Positions 18,537 to 27,011 of a DNA stretch of 64,000 nucleotides are shown in pieces. Origin of the DNA: Pelagihabitans sp965238025 (lineage in GTDB: Bacteria; Bacteroidota; Bacteroidia; Flavobacteriales; Flavobacteriaceae); assembly GCA_965238025.1 (NCBI GenBank), contig OZ250162.1, positions 868,001-932,000 of the forward strand, given 5' to 3'. Position 1 is the stretch's first letter. The number at the start of each line of letters is the position of its first letter. The notes under the pieces are model-generated. The model saw only the letters and a list, made by a program, of their open reading frames with translations. It did not search any database and had not been told where the DNA came from. A program made the position numbers and the translations under genes.

Positions 18537-18553
18537 CTAAATAACCAACCAAA
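18537..18553 (+). repeat. 17-base tag, copy 1
   Basis: CTAAATAACCAACCAAA begins two bases after the hairpin ending at 18535. The identical 17 bases occur at 59349-59365, again just after a hairpin. Confidence 0.6.
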
Positions 18554-18727
18554 CTTTAAATTATGAAAAACCAATACTTAAAGTTATAAGGGAACCACCC
18601 CTTATGCCGACAAATTTAAGGCACTATTTCATTGCTATAAGCCCTTTTAACGTACTTTAACTATTCTGTTAACACTTATTTATGGGTATGGTTTGAAAAT
18701 TAGTAAATTCTTAAGAAAACATCTTGT

Positions 18728-19891
18728 TTACAGGGTACCACGGGCGGCTTGCTCACGTTCAATCGCCTCGAACAAAGCCTTGAAATTACCAACTCCAAAT
18801 GACTGCGCACCTTTTCGCTGAATAATTTCGATAAACAGGGTTGGCCTATCTACAATGGTCTTTGTGAAAATTTGGAGTAAGTAACCTTCCTCGTCCCTAT
18901 CGATTAATATGCCGTGCTTTTTCAACACCTCAACATCTTCATCAATATCGCCCACTCGTTCCAATAAATCATCGTAATACTCCGTTGGGACGTATAGGAA
19001 TTCTACACCTCTTTCACGCATAGCGGCAACCGTGGCAACTATGTCATCGGTAGCCAGTGCCATGTGTTGCACTCCTGGGCCGTTATAGAAATCCAAATAT
19101 TCCTCAATTTGTGATTTTTTCTTTCCTTTGGCGGGTTCATTGATTGGAAATTTCACCCTCCCATTGCCATTACTCATTACCTTGCTCATTAGGGCAGTAT
19201 ATTCGGTAGCGATATCATCATCAACAAAAGAGACTATCTGGGCAAAGCCCATCACCTCTCCGTAAAACTTGCACCAGGTTTGCATCTCGTTCCAACCTAC
19301 ATTACCAACCATATGGTCAATAAACTTAAGCCCCGTTGGTTCGGGGTTGTAATGAGATTCCCATTTTTGGAAGCCTGGGAGAAAAATACCATTGTAATTT
19401 TTTCGCTCTACAAAAATATGGACGGTTTCTCCGTAGGTATATATTCCGGAACGGATAACATGACCGTATTCATCCTCTTCCTTGGTGGGTTGCATAAAGG
19501 GTTTGGCCCCACGTTTGGTGGTTTCCTCAAATGCTTTTGTAGCATCTTCTACCCACAAGGCGACTACTTTTACACCATCGCCATGCTCATTAATGTGTTT
19601 GTTGATTTCACCATCTTTATTCAATGGTGTTGTAAGTACCAGACGGATTTTATCTTGCTTTAACACGTAAGACACCCTGTCTTTTAATCCTGTTTCCAGA
19701 CCGGCATAGGCCTCAGATTGAAACCCCAAAGCAGTTTTGTAAAAATGGGCAGACTGTTTTGCATTGCCCACATATAATTCTACATAGTCGGTTCCCAGTA
19801 GCGGAAGAAAGTCTTCTGCGTCGCTGAATAACTTTTTAAGTGAATACTCTGTGTTTTTTAGATCTTTTAAATTCTTGATTTCTGCTGACAT
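18728..19891 (-). CDS. hppD: 4-hydroxyphenylpyruvate dioxygenase
   Basis: Cytosolic non-heme Fe(II) enzyme converting 4-hydroxyphenylpyruvate to homogentisate in tyrosine breakdown. 387 residues, two VOC-type halves. The three iron ligands are visible: His in KFIDHMVGNV, His in GVQHMALATDDI, and Glu in TLFIEIIQRKG. The C-terminus (FGVGNFKALFEAIEREQ) is also typical. The next enzyme, homogentisate dioxygenase, usually adjacent in relatives, is not in this window; a 256-base gap with a repeat lies upstream instead. The expected product would therefore need a distant gene or another fate. Confidence 0.97.
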   Translation of the reverse strand: MSAEIKNLKDLKNTEYSLKKLFSDAEDFLPLLGTDYVELYVGNAKQSAHFYKTALGFQSEAYAGLETGLKDRVSYVLKQDKIRLVLTTPLNKDGEINKHINEHGDGVKVVALWVEDATKAFEETTKRGAKPFMQPTKEEDEYGHVIRSGIYTYGETVHIFVERKNYNGIFLPGFQKWESHYNPEPTGLKFIDHMVGNVGWNEMQTWCKFYGEVMGFAQIVSFVDDDIATEYTALMSKVMSNGNGRVKFPINEPAKGKKKSQIEEYLDFYNGPGVQHMALATDDIVATVAAMRERGVEFLYVPTEYYDDLLERVGDIDEDVEVLKKHGILIDRDEEGYLLQIFTKTIVDRPTLFIEIIQRKGAQSFGVGNFKALFEAIEREQAARGTL

Positions 19892-20010
19892 CTTTTTGTA
19901 TTGAATTGGATGAAAAATTGGCGCAACTTTTTAAGCATCGTGCCTTGAAGGTTTTTACCATGACCAACCATAAGTCCTCCCAATGGGAAGTTTGGAAAAT
20001 ACAGGTGAAA

Positions 20011-20044
20011 GATTCCTGCCTGCGCAGGAATGAAAATAAATATG
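20011..20044. repeat. Intergenic hairpin of the ATTCC...GGAAT type
   Basis: ATTCCTGC / GCAGGAAT arms around CTGC, followed by GAATGAAAATAAATATG-like sequence. The unit at 4877-4910 has the same flanks but ATTCCC / GGGAAT arms, so paired bases have changed together. The surrounding gap 19892-20147 shows no convincing gene. Confidence 0.6.
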
Positions 20045-20147
20045 ATATTTATTTACCACATTGCCCTGAGATGGGCGGTTATATCAATTCTTTGCTGTAG
20101 CATACTTGGGCAAATATCGGAAAAAGAACCGAATTCATAGCGGAGAA

Positions 20148-22415
20148 TCAGAACCAATATCCAACACTGAAAAAGAAATTACTGGTCTTACCTTCAGGGC
20201 TCCACGAATAGAGCACCTGTACAGGACCCAAGAAAGATTCCCAACCATAGCCTACACCATATCCAGAATAATCGGGTTCGGTAAACCACTCGCCTGTTCG
20301 GAATAAATCATCTTCGACATTGGCAAAATTGGCGGAAAAAAGCAAATGGTTCTTTCGGGCGAACTCAAAATCAAGATTTCCATAGGCCTTTACATAGCTA
20401 TTGCCTGGCAAGGTCAAGAAATCATATCCTAAAAACGGAATGAAATTATTGATAAAATCATTTCCAAATCCGCCAAGTACAAAGTCTAAAGACGCCACCG
20501 ACGATGTCCCTAATTTAAACCCCCCTTCCGTTTCCAAATTCATAGACAGGTTACTGAAAATAGGGAAGGCACCTCCCATTCGTGCTTTTGCAACCGCAAA
20601 TTCCCTAAAATTGTCATTAAAATTGGAAGAAAATGCATAGAAATTCATCTGACCATTAAAATAAAGACCTCTTGAAGGGAAGTAACGGTTGTCATACGTA
20701 TCCAATTTCAACTGACCGAATGCACTGTAATAACTGCTCTTTTCAAAAACCGCCCTGTCATTCTCTATTTTAAGCCCTTCTGTAGCATTGTCTTCTGCTT
20801 GGGAATTAAATGTTCCGGTGCTATATTTTAAGTATTTATGTTCCGCACCTATAGTAAAAGCAAACTCTTCCTTAATTACCGTTTGAAGATAAATCTGATT
20901 GGTGAGGTCTGCAACATCCAGGTTTATATTATTTAATGAAAGGCCCGGTGGAAGTTCGAAGTTGGTGTCGATAAAAGCGAGGTCTATTTCTGTTCCAAAA
21001 TCATTGTATCTCGAATTTATCCCAAAACTCCAGTACGAACCCTTATCAATATAATATTGAAAGTTGTAGCGCACGTTGTCGCCAAGAATAATATCAATAG
21101 ACGAAACGTCGTCACGCATCAAAAGATTTTTCCTTGTCATATTAAGTAAGGCAGCACTTTTATAGAGCTGGTCGTAATGTGCCGCTAGCCTAATAAAGGT
21201 TCGGTTAGGTGTCTCTTTTAGTCTGAGAATAAGGTCTTCACCCAAACCATTATGTGAAAGTTCATAATGAATTGTTTTAAAGTTTCCTGTTGCCTTGAGG
21301 TTGTTAATTCCCTGTTTCAGTTTTTCAAACGTTATCTTTTTGCCTAGCTCAAAGCGCAGTTTTCCTTTTATATAACCTCTGGAATAGTTCTTTATGCTAT
21401 CTGCAATCACCAATCTGTTTATAATCAGAGTATCCTTTACCGATACTGATCGCACCGGAGGTTTTTCAATGTCTTGAAAACGGGACAATTTACTAAGGTC
21501 CTCAAAACTGGCCCTCGCCGCCGCCGCCCCAGATTTAACAATGGCATCATACGATTGAAAATCTATCAAGGAATACTCGGCTATTTCAGGCCTTAAATAA
21601 ATATCGGTCTTTAACGTTTTTGGACCCATATCGGCAACGGTCCGGTAATTATTGATCTGTTCCAATATTTCCAAGGCCGAGGAAAGCTCGTCCCTTTCGG
21701 AAAGCTCATGCTGTACATCCGACCCGATAATAATATCGGCACCCATGGCTACCACCTCATCAATAGGATAGTTATTGACGATGCCACCATCAATAAGCAG
21801 GTTACCATCAATGATCGTAGGTTCAAAAAGAGAAGGCAAGGCGGAGCTTGCGGCCACCGCTTTGGGCAAATAACCTTTTTCCAAAAGTACTTCTTCTCCG
21901 CTTTCTGCATTTGTAGCTATGCAGAGAAATGGAATAGGCAAGTCGCTAAAATTCTTTACGTCTTTTACATGGTAAAGTAATCTAACGAGTTCATTATATA
22001 CGTTCTGCCCTCCAGAATAGGCCTGTGGCGTACTTATCTTGAATTTATCGAACGGAAGGGTGAGCGCATATCTTTCAGAATCTTCCTTTTCGTAAAAGGT
22101 TTTTGCGCTTCTAGGGATATCGTCTACAATGAGGGAGCTGAAATCGATACTACTAAATATAGAATCCAGTTCAGTTGCCGAATACCCTGAGGCGTAAAGT
22201 GATGCTACAATCGCCCCCATACTTGTACCGCCGATATAATCTACGGTAACACCAGCTTCTTCAATCACCTTTAGCACCCCTATATGGGCCATACCTTTAG
22301 CGCCCCCACCGCTAAGCACCACACCAACCTTTAGCCGTGTTTTATCATCCGGCTCCTGACCTAATAAAGGACATGCCATAAACAATAAAAAAAATAAACT
22401 TGCCACTAATCGCAT
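20148..22415 (-). CDS. Patatin-like phospholipase with C-terminal outer-membrane barrel
   Basis: A 755-residue protein with signal peptide (MRLVASLFFLLFMACPLLGQ). Residues ~30-230 form a patatin/RssA domain: oxyanion motif SGGGAKGMAHIG, nucleophile GTSMGA, and catalytic Asp in LLIDGGIVNNYP. A POTRA-like segment (ITFEKLKQGINNLKATGNF) follows, then a 16-strand Omp85/BamA-type barrel ending in aromatic FFSVGYWF. Such fusions (PlpD-like) place a lipase at the outer membrane, where it may degrade phospholipid. The gene starts 18 bases after uvrC and is probably co-transcribed with it, although the two functions are unrelated. Confidence 0.93.
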   Translation of the reverse strand: MRLVASLFFLLFMACPLLGQEPDDKTRLKVGVVLSGGGAKGMAHIGVLKVIEEAGVTVDYIGGTSMGAIVASLYASGYSATELDSIFSSIDFSSLIVDDIPRSAKTFYEKEDSERYALTLPFDKFKISTPQAYSGGQNVYNELVRLLYHVKDVKNFSDLPIPFLCIATNAESGEEVLLEKGYLPKAVAASSALPSLFEPTIIDGNLLIDGGIVNNYPIDEVVAMGADIIIGSDVQHELSERDELSSALEILEQINNYRTVADMGPKTLKTDIYLRPEIAEYSLIDFQSYDAIVKSGAAAARASFEDLSKLSRFQDIEKPPVRSVSVKDTLIINRLVIADSIKNYSRGYIKGKLRFELGKKITFEKLKQGINNLKATGNFKTIHYELSHNGLGEDLILRLKETPNRTFIRLAAHYDQLYKSAALLNMTRKNLLMRDDVSSIDIILGDNVRYNFQYYIDKGSYWSFGINSRYNDFGTEIDLAFIDTNFELPPGLSLNNINLDVADLTNQIYLQTVIKEEFAFTIGAEHKYLKYSTGTFNSQAEDNATEGLKIENDRAVFEKSSYYSAFGQLKLDTYDNRYFPSRGLYFNGQMNFYAFSSNFNDNFREFAVAKARMGGAFPIFSNLSMNLETEGGFKLGTSSVASLDFVLGGFGNDFINNFIPFLGYDFLTLPGNSYVKAYGNLDFEFARKNHLLFSANFANVEDDLFRTGEWFTEPDYSGYGVGYGWESFLGPVQVLYSWSPEGKTSNFFFSVGYWF

Positions 22416-22433
22416 GTGGAATATTTGCTATTT

Positions 22434-24227
22434 TTAATGAAATGTTTCATAAATTTTTTTGGCCTTGGAAATGCCGACAGTCTTTGTCAAACTCTCAAGG
22501 GAAGCTTCCTTTATTCGTTTCACCGATTTAAAACTTTTTAATAGGTCCTGTGCCGTTTTTTGACCAATTCCTTCAATCCGCTCCAATTCTGAATTAATGG
22601 CCGCCTTGCTCCTTTTGTTCCTATGAAAGGTAATACCAAAACGGTGCGCTTCATTCCTTAATTGTTGAATTATTTTTAAACTTTCCGATTTTTTATCAAG
22701 ATATAAGGGTACCGGATCACCAGGGAAATAGATTTCTTCCAATCGTTTTGCAATTCCGATAATTGCTATTTTTCCTCTTAGGCCCAATACATCTAAACTT
22801 TTTAGGGCCGATGATAATTGTCCTTTTCCCCCATCGATAACAATAAGTTGCGGTAGGGACTCATCTTCTTCAAGCAACCTTTTGTACCTTCTAAAAACCA
22901 CTTCTTCCATCGAGGCGAAATCGTCGGGACCTTCAACGGTTTTTATGTTGTAGTGACGATATTCCTTTTTTGAGGGTTTTCCATTCCTAAAGACCACACA
23001 AGCCGCCACCGGATTGCTCCCTTGAATATTGCTATTATCAAAACACTCGATATGGCGTGGTTCTTTAGCGAGGCGAATGTCTATTTTCATTTGTGCCATA
23101 ATGCGATCGGCGTGGCGATCCGGGTCGATGATCTTTATTTGCTTAAACCGTTCTTGGCGATAAAATTTCGCATTGCGCTCACTTAGTTCAAGAATTCTTT
23201 TTTTATCCCCCAGCCGTGGCACGGTGACCTTTAAGTCCGGGGCAACGTTTACCTTAAAGGGAACATACATTTCTTTTGATTTAGAATCAAAGCGCTGGCG
23301 AATCTCCACAATGGCCAATTGCAGCAAATCCTTATCCTGCTCATCTAACTTTTTCTTAATCTCCATCGTGTGCGAACGTACTATTGATCCGTGAGAGATT
23401 TGCAGAAAATTCACATAGGCAAAGGCATCATCAGAAATAATGGAATAGACATCAACATTGCTGATCTTTGGATTTACGATGGTAGATTTTGCCTGGTAGT
23501 TTTCCAGTATTTCTATTTTCTCCTTAACCTTCTGCGCTTCTTCAAATTTCATTTCAGCGGCCAAACTTTTCATTTGGTGTTTGAAGTATTGAAGCGACGA
23601 CTTAAAGTTTCCCTTTACTATTTCCCGAATATCATCTATTTGCCGGTTGTATTCCTCAACAGTTTGAAGCCCTATGCAGGGTGCTTTGCAATTGCCCAAA
23701 TGATACTCCAAACAAGGCCTATATTTTCCTGCTTCTATTTTTTTCTGTGAAAGGTCATAATTGCAGGTTCGCAAAGGATAAACACTTCTAACCAGGTCCA
23801 AAAGAGTGCGCACCGTTTTCATGCTAGTGTAGGGGCCATAATATTCAGAACCGTCTTTTATCAATTTTCGGGTCGGAAATACTCTAGGAAAGCGTTCATT
23901 TTTAATACATATCCACGGATAACTTTTATCATCCTTTAAAAGCACATTGTACCTTGGGCGATGTTTTTTAATGAGGTTATTCTCTAACAACAAGGCGTCT
24001 GATTCGGTCGGGACAACGATGTGCTTGATCAACCGAATTTTTTTGACCAATACTCGGGTCTTACCGTATTCGTGGTTTTTATTGAAGTAAGATGATACAC
24101 GTTTCTTAAGATTCTTTGCCTTACCAACATATAATATTTTATCATCTGAATCGTAGAACTGGTACACCCCTGGTGAGTTGGGCAATACCTTTAACTGAAT
24201 CTCGATGCTAATTTGGGGCATTGGCAC
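22434..24227 (-). CDS. uvrC: Excinuclease ABC subunit C
   Basis: Nucleotide-excision-repair nuclease that cuts on both sides of a UvrB-bound lesion. 597 residues in the standard order: GIY-YIG domain at the N-terminus (PGVYQFYDSDDKILYVGKAK), a Cys cluster (YRPCLEYHLGNCKAPC), UVR motif (LAAEMKFEEAQKVKEKIEIL), the RNase H-like second nuclease (ECFDNSNIQGSNPVAACVVF, IVIDGGKGQL), and tandem helix-hairpin-helix motifs (IEGIGQKTAQDLLKSF). All expected motifs are present. It starts the two-gene unit with the patatin-like gene; the upstream 330 bases show no exact -7 element. Confidence 0.98.
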   Translation of the reverse strand: MPMPQISIEIQLKVLPNSPGVYQFYDSDDKILYVGKAKNLKKRVSSYFNKNHEYGKTRVLVKKIRLIKHIVVPTESDALLLENNLIKKHRPRYNVLLKDDKSYPWICIKNERFPRVFPTRKLIKDGSEYYGPYTSMKTVRTLLDLVRSVYPLRTCNYDLSQKKIEAGKYRPCLEYHLGNCKAPCIGLQTVEEYNRQIDDIREIVKGNFKSSLQYFKHQMKSLAAEMKFEEAQKVKEKIEILENYQAKSTIVNPKISNVDVYSIISDDAFAYVNFLQISHGSIVRSHTMEIKKKLDEQDKDLLQLAIVEIRQRFDSKSKEMYVPFKVNVAPDLKVTVPRLGDKKRILELSERNAKFYRQERFKQIKIIDPDRHADRIMAQMKIDIRLAKEPRHIECFDNSNIQGSNPVAACVVFRNGKPSKKEYRHYNIKTVEGPDDFASMEEVVFRRYKRLLEEDESLPQLIVIDGGKGQLSSALKSLDVLGLRGKIAIIGIAKRLEEIYFPGDPVPLYLDKKSESLKIIQQLRNEAHRFGITFHRNKRSKAAINSELERIEGIGQKTAQDLLKSFKSVKRIKEASLESLTKTVGISKAKKIYETFH

Positions 24228-24715
24228 TTAAAAATGTTGATTACGTATGAATAGTTAAATTAAGGTCTTTTTGGTTAAGGGCATAGCAATTTCTGATTTT
24301 TAACCATTTGTAAAAGGACAAAAATACCTTGAAAAGACATAATAAAAGAGTTGGGTAAAATTTCGCTTTCTTGCATCGTTCAACAACAAAATGGGTATAG
24401 AGTTCTTTACACCGGCGGTTTAATCCCAAATAATAGGCGTTTTCGTATGGCCCAAAGAAAAAATAACAAAAAAAAGTGCATTTCATCGATGAAAAGTTAC
24501 ATTTAAAGGGATGCGAATGGTTTTTTTATTTATATTGCACCTCTAATTTATTGAGTTATGGACGAATATGTAATCACCCTCGGGACTTACTTAATTCTCA
24601 TGCTCTTTTTCAAAGTTTATTTTTCCGTTTCAGTAAAAGAGTAGTTAGATTTAGGTACCCCACTACTTAAGTTCTTTAAAGAGACCCAACCTCTTTAATC
24701 GTTTAATCTAAAATC
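24228..24715. other. 488-base divergent intergenic region
   Basis: Between uvrC (-) and the 5-formyl-THF cyclo-ligase gene (+). It is AT-rich with no transposon remnant or RNA gene that I can recognise. The only candidate coding feature is a 28-codon frame at 24558-24644. A minus-strand frame at 24241-24486 has unnatural composition and was not accepted. Confidence 0.6.
24558..24644 (+). CDS. Possible 28-residue membrane peptide
   Basis: An ATG-started frame encoding MDEYVITLGTYLILMLFFKV followed by YFSVSVKE. Acidic start, one continuous hydrophobic helix and a charged end make it look like a small single-pass membrane protein. About 72 bases separate it from the next gene on the same strand. 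No Shine-Dalgarno is visible; a weak TATATTG lies about 25 bases upstream. It may be chance: 28 codons is within what random sequence can give. Confidence 0.3.
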   Translation: MDEYVITLGTYLILMLFFKVYFSVSVKE

Positions 24716-25282
24716 ATGTTTAAAAAGGATTTACGATTAAACTATAATGCCCTCCGAGAAAATTTTTCGGAGGAAATTCTTTTAGAATCAAGTTTACAAA
24801 TAGCCAACCAACTGTTGAGTGTTCCCATTTGGCAGCACAACTATTTTCACTTGTTTTTGTCTATTGCCTTAAAAAAGGAAGTAGACACCTCCTGTATTTT
24901 AACTATTCTTCAGGGTAAGGATAAAAATGTAATCGTACCCAAGGTTGCCGGAAATCAATTGCAGCATTTCCTGTTGACGGATAGCACACAATTTATTAAA
25001 AGTAAATGGGGGGTTCCAGAACCTAAGGAGGGTATAATGGTGCATCCAAATCAATTGGATGTTGTCTTCGTTCCCTTGCTGGCATTTGATAAATTAGGGA
25101 ATCGTGTAGGTTACGGAAAAGGGTTTTATGATGGTTTTCTAAAAAATTGTCGGGACGACGTAATCAAGGTAGGGCTATCTTTTTTTGAAGCAGAAGAAAT
25201 GATTGCCGACGTTGAACCTCATGATATTAAATTGAACTATTGCGTGACTCCTAAAAAAATCTATTCGTTCGAGGTAGGTTGA
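24716..25282 (+). CDS. 5-formyltetrahydrofolate cyclo-ligase
   Basis: A 188-residue cytosolic enzyme that uses ATP to turn 5-formyl-THF into 5,10-methenyl-THF. The N-terminal basic stretch (FKKDLRLNYNALRENF) and the C-terminal signature VFVPLLAFDKLGNRVGYGKGFYDGFL, of which the GYGKGFYD part is diagnostic, support the call. Length is normal. The last 22 bases overlap the 3' end of lspA, which converges from the other strand. No operon partner on its own strand except the doubtful small frame upstream. Confidence 0.95.
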   Translation: MFKKDLRLNYNALRENFSEEILLESSLQIANQLLSVPIWQHNYFHLFLSIALKKEVDTSCILTILQGKDKNVIVPKVAGNQLQHFLLTDSTQFIKSKWGVPEPKEGIMVHPNQLDVVFVPLLAFDKLGNRVGYGKGFYDGFLKNCRDDVIKVGLSFFEAEEMIADVEPHDIKLNYCVTPKKIYSFEVG

Positions 25283-25920
25283 TGCGCTTCCGTCTTAATT
25301 TCATCCTTACCGGTTCCAAAAGCCTTTTTATTGAATACAATTAAAATGCCTACTCCGGTACTTATGGCCATATCGGCAATATTGAAAACCGGTTCAAAAA
25401 ACCTGAAATTCTTACCACCAAAATACGGCATCCATTCAGGCCATGTAGTATCTATCAAAGGAAAATATAACATGTCTACCACCTTTCCATAAAATATACT
25501 GCCATAAGGCTCTGTAGAGAACAAGGTAGCCACCTGATGGTTGCTATGGTCAAAAAGCATCCCGTAAAAAACGGAATCAATAATGTTTCCCAGAGCTCCT
25601 GCAAAAATGAAGGATACTGCTAAAATATAAATACTTGAGACCTTTTTTTTGATCAGGTCATACAGCCAATATCCGATTCCTGCAATGGCGAACAGTCTAA
25701 AAATTGTAAGAATCAGTTTTCCCGTACCATCGGAAACAGGAAGAATATCGCTTAATTTGGCTCCCCATGCGGCTCCTTCGTTTTCTATAAAAAGTATCTT
25801 GAACCAGTTAAACACATCAACAGACTCACCAAGAACAAAATTGGTCTTGATATAAATCTTGCTCCATTGATCAACAATCAATATCAGAAGAATAAGTAGG
25901 AATGATTTTTTAATGTTCAT
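25261..25920 (-). CDS. lspA: Lipoprotein signal peptidase
   Basis: Inner-membrane aspartyl peptidase that removes signal peptides from prolipoproteins; the window encodes many of its likely substrates. 219 residues with four membrane helices. Catalytic Asp motifs are GALGNIIDSVFYG and FNIADMAISTG; the N-terminal VDQWSKIYIK and the ENEGAAWG motif are also standard. It is longer than the ~165-residue E. coli enzyme because of extra loop sequence and a hydrophilic C-terminal tail (GKDEIKTEAHQPTSNE), common in Bacteroidota. The ATG at 25920 starts a clean first helix. An exact -7 element lies at 25948-25955, overlapping the end of the upstream gene. Confidence 0.96.
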   Translation of the reverse strand: MNIKKSFLLILLILIVDQWSKIYIKTNFVLGESVDVFNWFKILFIENEGAAWGAKLSDILPVSDGTGKLILTIFRLFAIAGIGYWLYDLIKKKVSSIYILAVSFIFAGALGNIIDSVFYGMLFDHSNHQVATLFSTEPYGSIFYGKVVDMLYFPLIDTTWPEWMPYFGGKNFRFFEPVFNIADMAISTGVGILIVFNKKAFGTGKDEIKTEAHQPTSNE

Positions 25921-25947
25921 AGTGTGAATCCATCTACAAATAGGCCG

Positions 25948-25955
25948 CAAAAATA
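25948..25955 (-). promoter_or_regulatory. -7 element for lspA
   Basis: TATTTTTG on the minus strand matches TAnnTTTG exactly, about 28 bases before the lspA ATG. No clear TTG at the -33 position. Confidence 0.5.
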
Positions 25956-25961
25956 GCGATA

Positions 25962-26582
25962 TTATTCGGTTTTACTTAAACGGATATTACCAGTAACGGT
26001 CGTAAGCACATAACTATTGTCTCCCTTTTGAAAAGGGTTTTTACTTACAGTACCATATTTACTCTCTGCCAATACGGTTGCCATATCTGATACTACGGAA
26101 ATATCTCCGCTTTGTGTTCTTACCTCAACTTCCGCTTCGGTTTGTTCCAACATGCATTGTCCATCTCCAAGATTTACCTCCAGTTTTCTATAATGCCCCT
26201 TGGCCAGCACATTGCAGCTTGTGCCCATTAGGACTACACTCTTAAATTGCGGCAAGCGAATTTGCAATGCAATTGAAACAACCTTATGGGCACTTAATTT
26301 ATCGTTTGGCTTTATAAAGTTTGGCTGAAATTCGGCCCCCACTTGTAACGTATTACCTTCCTCGCTTACTTTTAGAAATAAATCTTTCTGGTATTCGCCT
26401 TCAATCCTTGCATCTATCTGCATTTCATCACCTTCAACCGTTTCCAAAACAATATCAAAGCAATTAGCGCCATCAATCTCGATAGTAGTTATTCGAGAAT
26501 CCACTATGGTTTTTTCAACCAATGTTTGTGCGCATATGATATGAACGAAAAATAAAGCTATAAGCAACGGGAATGCTTTCAT
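25962..26582 (-). CDS. Exported DUF4097/DUF2807-like beta-helix protein
   Basis: A 206-residue protein with signal peptide MKAFPLLIALFFVHIICAQ. The rest is built of short beta-strand repeats of the putative auto-transporter adhesin type (IEIDGANCFDIVLETVEGD, LEVNLGDGQCMLEQTEAEV, VEVRTQSGDISVVSDMATV, LTTVTGNIRLSK). The pattern resembles DUF4097/DUF2807 proteins, which are envelope-located with no known activity. It begins eight bases after a terminator hairpin that closes the ileS/DksA unit, and ends within the probable lspA promoter. A role in the envelope is likely; anything more is guesswork. Confidence 0.75.
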   Translation of the reverse strand: MKAFPLLIALFFVHIICAQTLVEKTIVDSRITTIEIDGANCFDIVLETVEGDEMQIDARIEGEYQKDLFLKVSEEGNTLQVGAEFQPNFIKPNDKLSAHKVVSIALQIRLPQFKSVVLMGTSCNVLAKGHYRKLEVNLGDGQCMLEQTEAEVEVRTQSGDISVVSDMATVLAESKYGTVSKNPFQKGDNSYVLTTVTGNIRLSKTE

Positions 26583-26589
26583 GTAAGGC

Positions 26590-26616
26590 GAAAAAAAGTC
26601 CGCCAGTTGGCGGACG
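26590..26616 (-). terminator. Terminator of the ileS-DksA unit
   Basis: GTCCGCCA / TGGCGGAC stem (26598-26614) with a run of seven T on the minus strand, just after the DksA-like stop at 26623. Confidence 0.8.
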
Positions 26617-26622
26617 TTCAGT

Positions 26623-27009
26623 TTATTTTTGCATATTCTTGGCCTCTATACTAAGCGTGGCATGCGGCACAAGTTTAAGCCTTTCTTTATTGATCAGCTT
26701 ACCGGTTACCCTGCATATTCCGTAGGTCTTGTTTTCTATTCGCAACAATGCATTTTTCAGGTCCCTGATAAATTTCTCTTGACGAATAGCCAATTGTGTA
26801 TTTGCTTCCTTGCTCATCGTTTTAGAACCTTCTTCAAAGGCCTTGAAAGTTGGAGCCGTATCATCGGTACCATTATTACCATCGTTCATATAAGAACTTT
26901 TTAATAATTCTAAATGACTTTTTGCCTTTTCAATTTTCTCTTCTATTAACGTTTTGAATTTTGCTAAATCTTTGTCCGAATATCTAACTTTTAAATCATT
27001 TGCCATCAT
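26623..27009 (-). CDS. TraR/DksA-family protein with degenerate zinc finger
   Basis: A 128-residue cytosolic protein of the DksA/TraR family, which binds the RNA polymerase secondary channel and works with ppGpp. The N-terminal two-thirds is a helical coiled-coil hairpin (YSDKDLAKFKTLIEEKIEKA, with acidic GNNGTDD at the turn). The C-terminal domain keeps the fold motif YGICRVTGKLINKERLKLVP but has one Cys instead of four, so it cannot hold zinc in the usual way; this is common in Bacteroidota members. It starts two bases after the ileS stop, an arrangement conserved with ileS in this phylum. An alternative start is the next codon (27006). Confidence 0.92.
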   Translation of the reverse strand: MMANDLKVRYSDKDLAKFKTLIEEKIEKAKSHLELLKSSYMNDGNNGTDDTAPTFKAFEEGSKTMSKEANTQLAIRQEKFIRDLKNALLRIENKTYGICRVTGKLINKERLKLVPHATLSIEAKNMQK

Positions 27010-27011
27010 AA

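Larger units (their letters stand above)
18397..18727. other. 331-base gap between DUF3108 and 4-HPP dioxygenase genes
   Basis: No credible protein gene. It holds a strong hairpin at 18507-18535 followed by the tag CTAAATAACCAACCAAA (18537-18553) and then ATGAAAAACCAATAC, a nine-codon frame ending at 18588. The rest (18600-18727) is AT-rich with no clear feature. A related hairpin-plus-tag occurs at 59313-59365. Confidence 0.6.

Noticed and set aside
19906..20100. A 64-codon plus-strand frame upstream of 4-HPP dioxygenase
   Set aside because: It runs through the hairpin repeat at 20011-20044 and has no family pattern; the repeat explains the open frame.
24241..24486. An 81-codon minus-strand frame next to uvrC
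   Set aside because: Aromatic- and Cys-rich mixture without a family pattern, no promoter, and no start context; looks like chance in AT-rich DNA.
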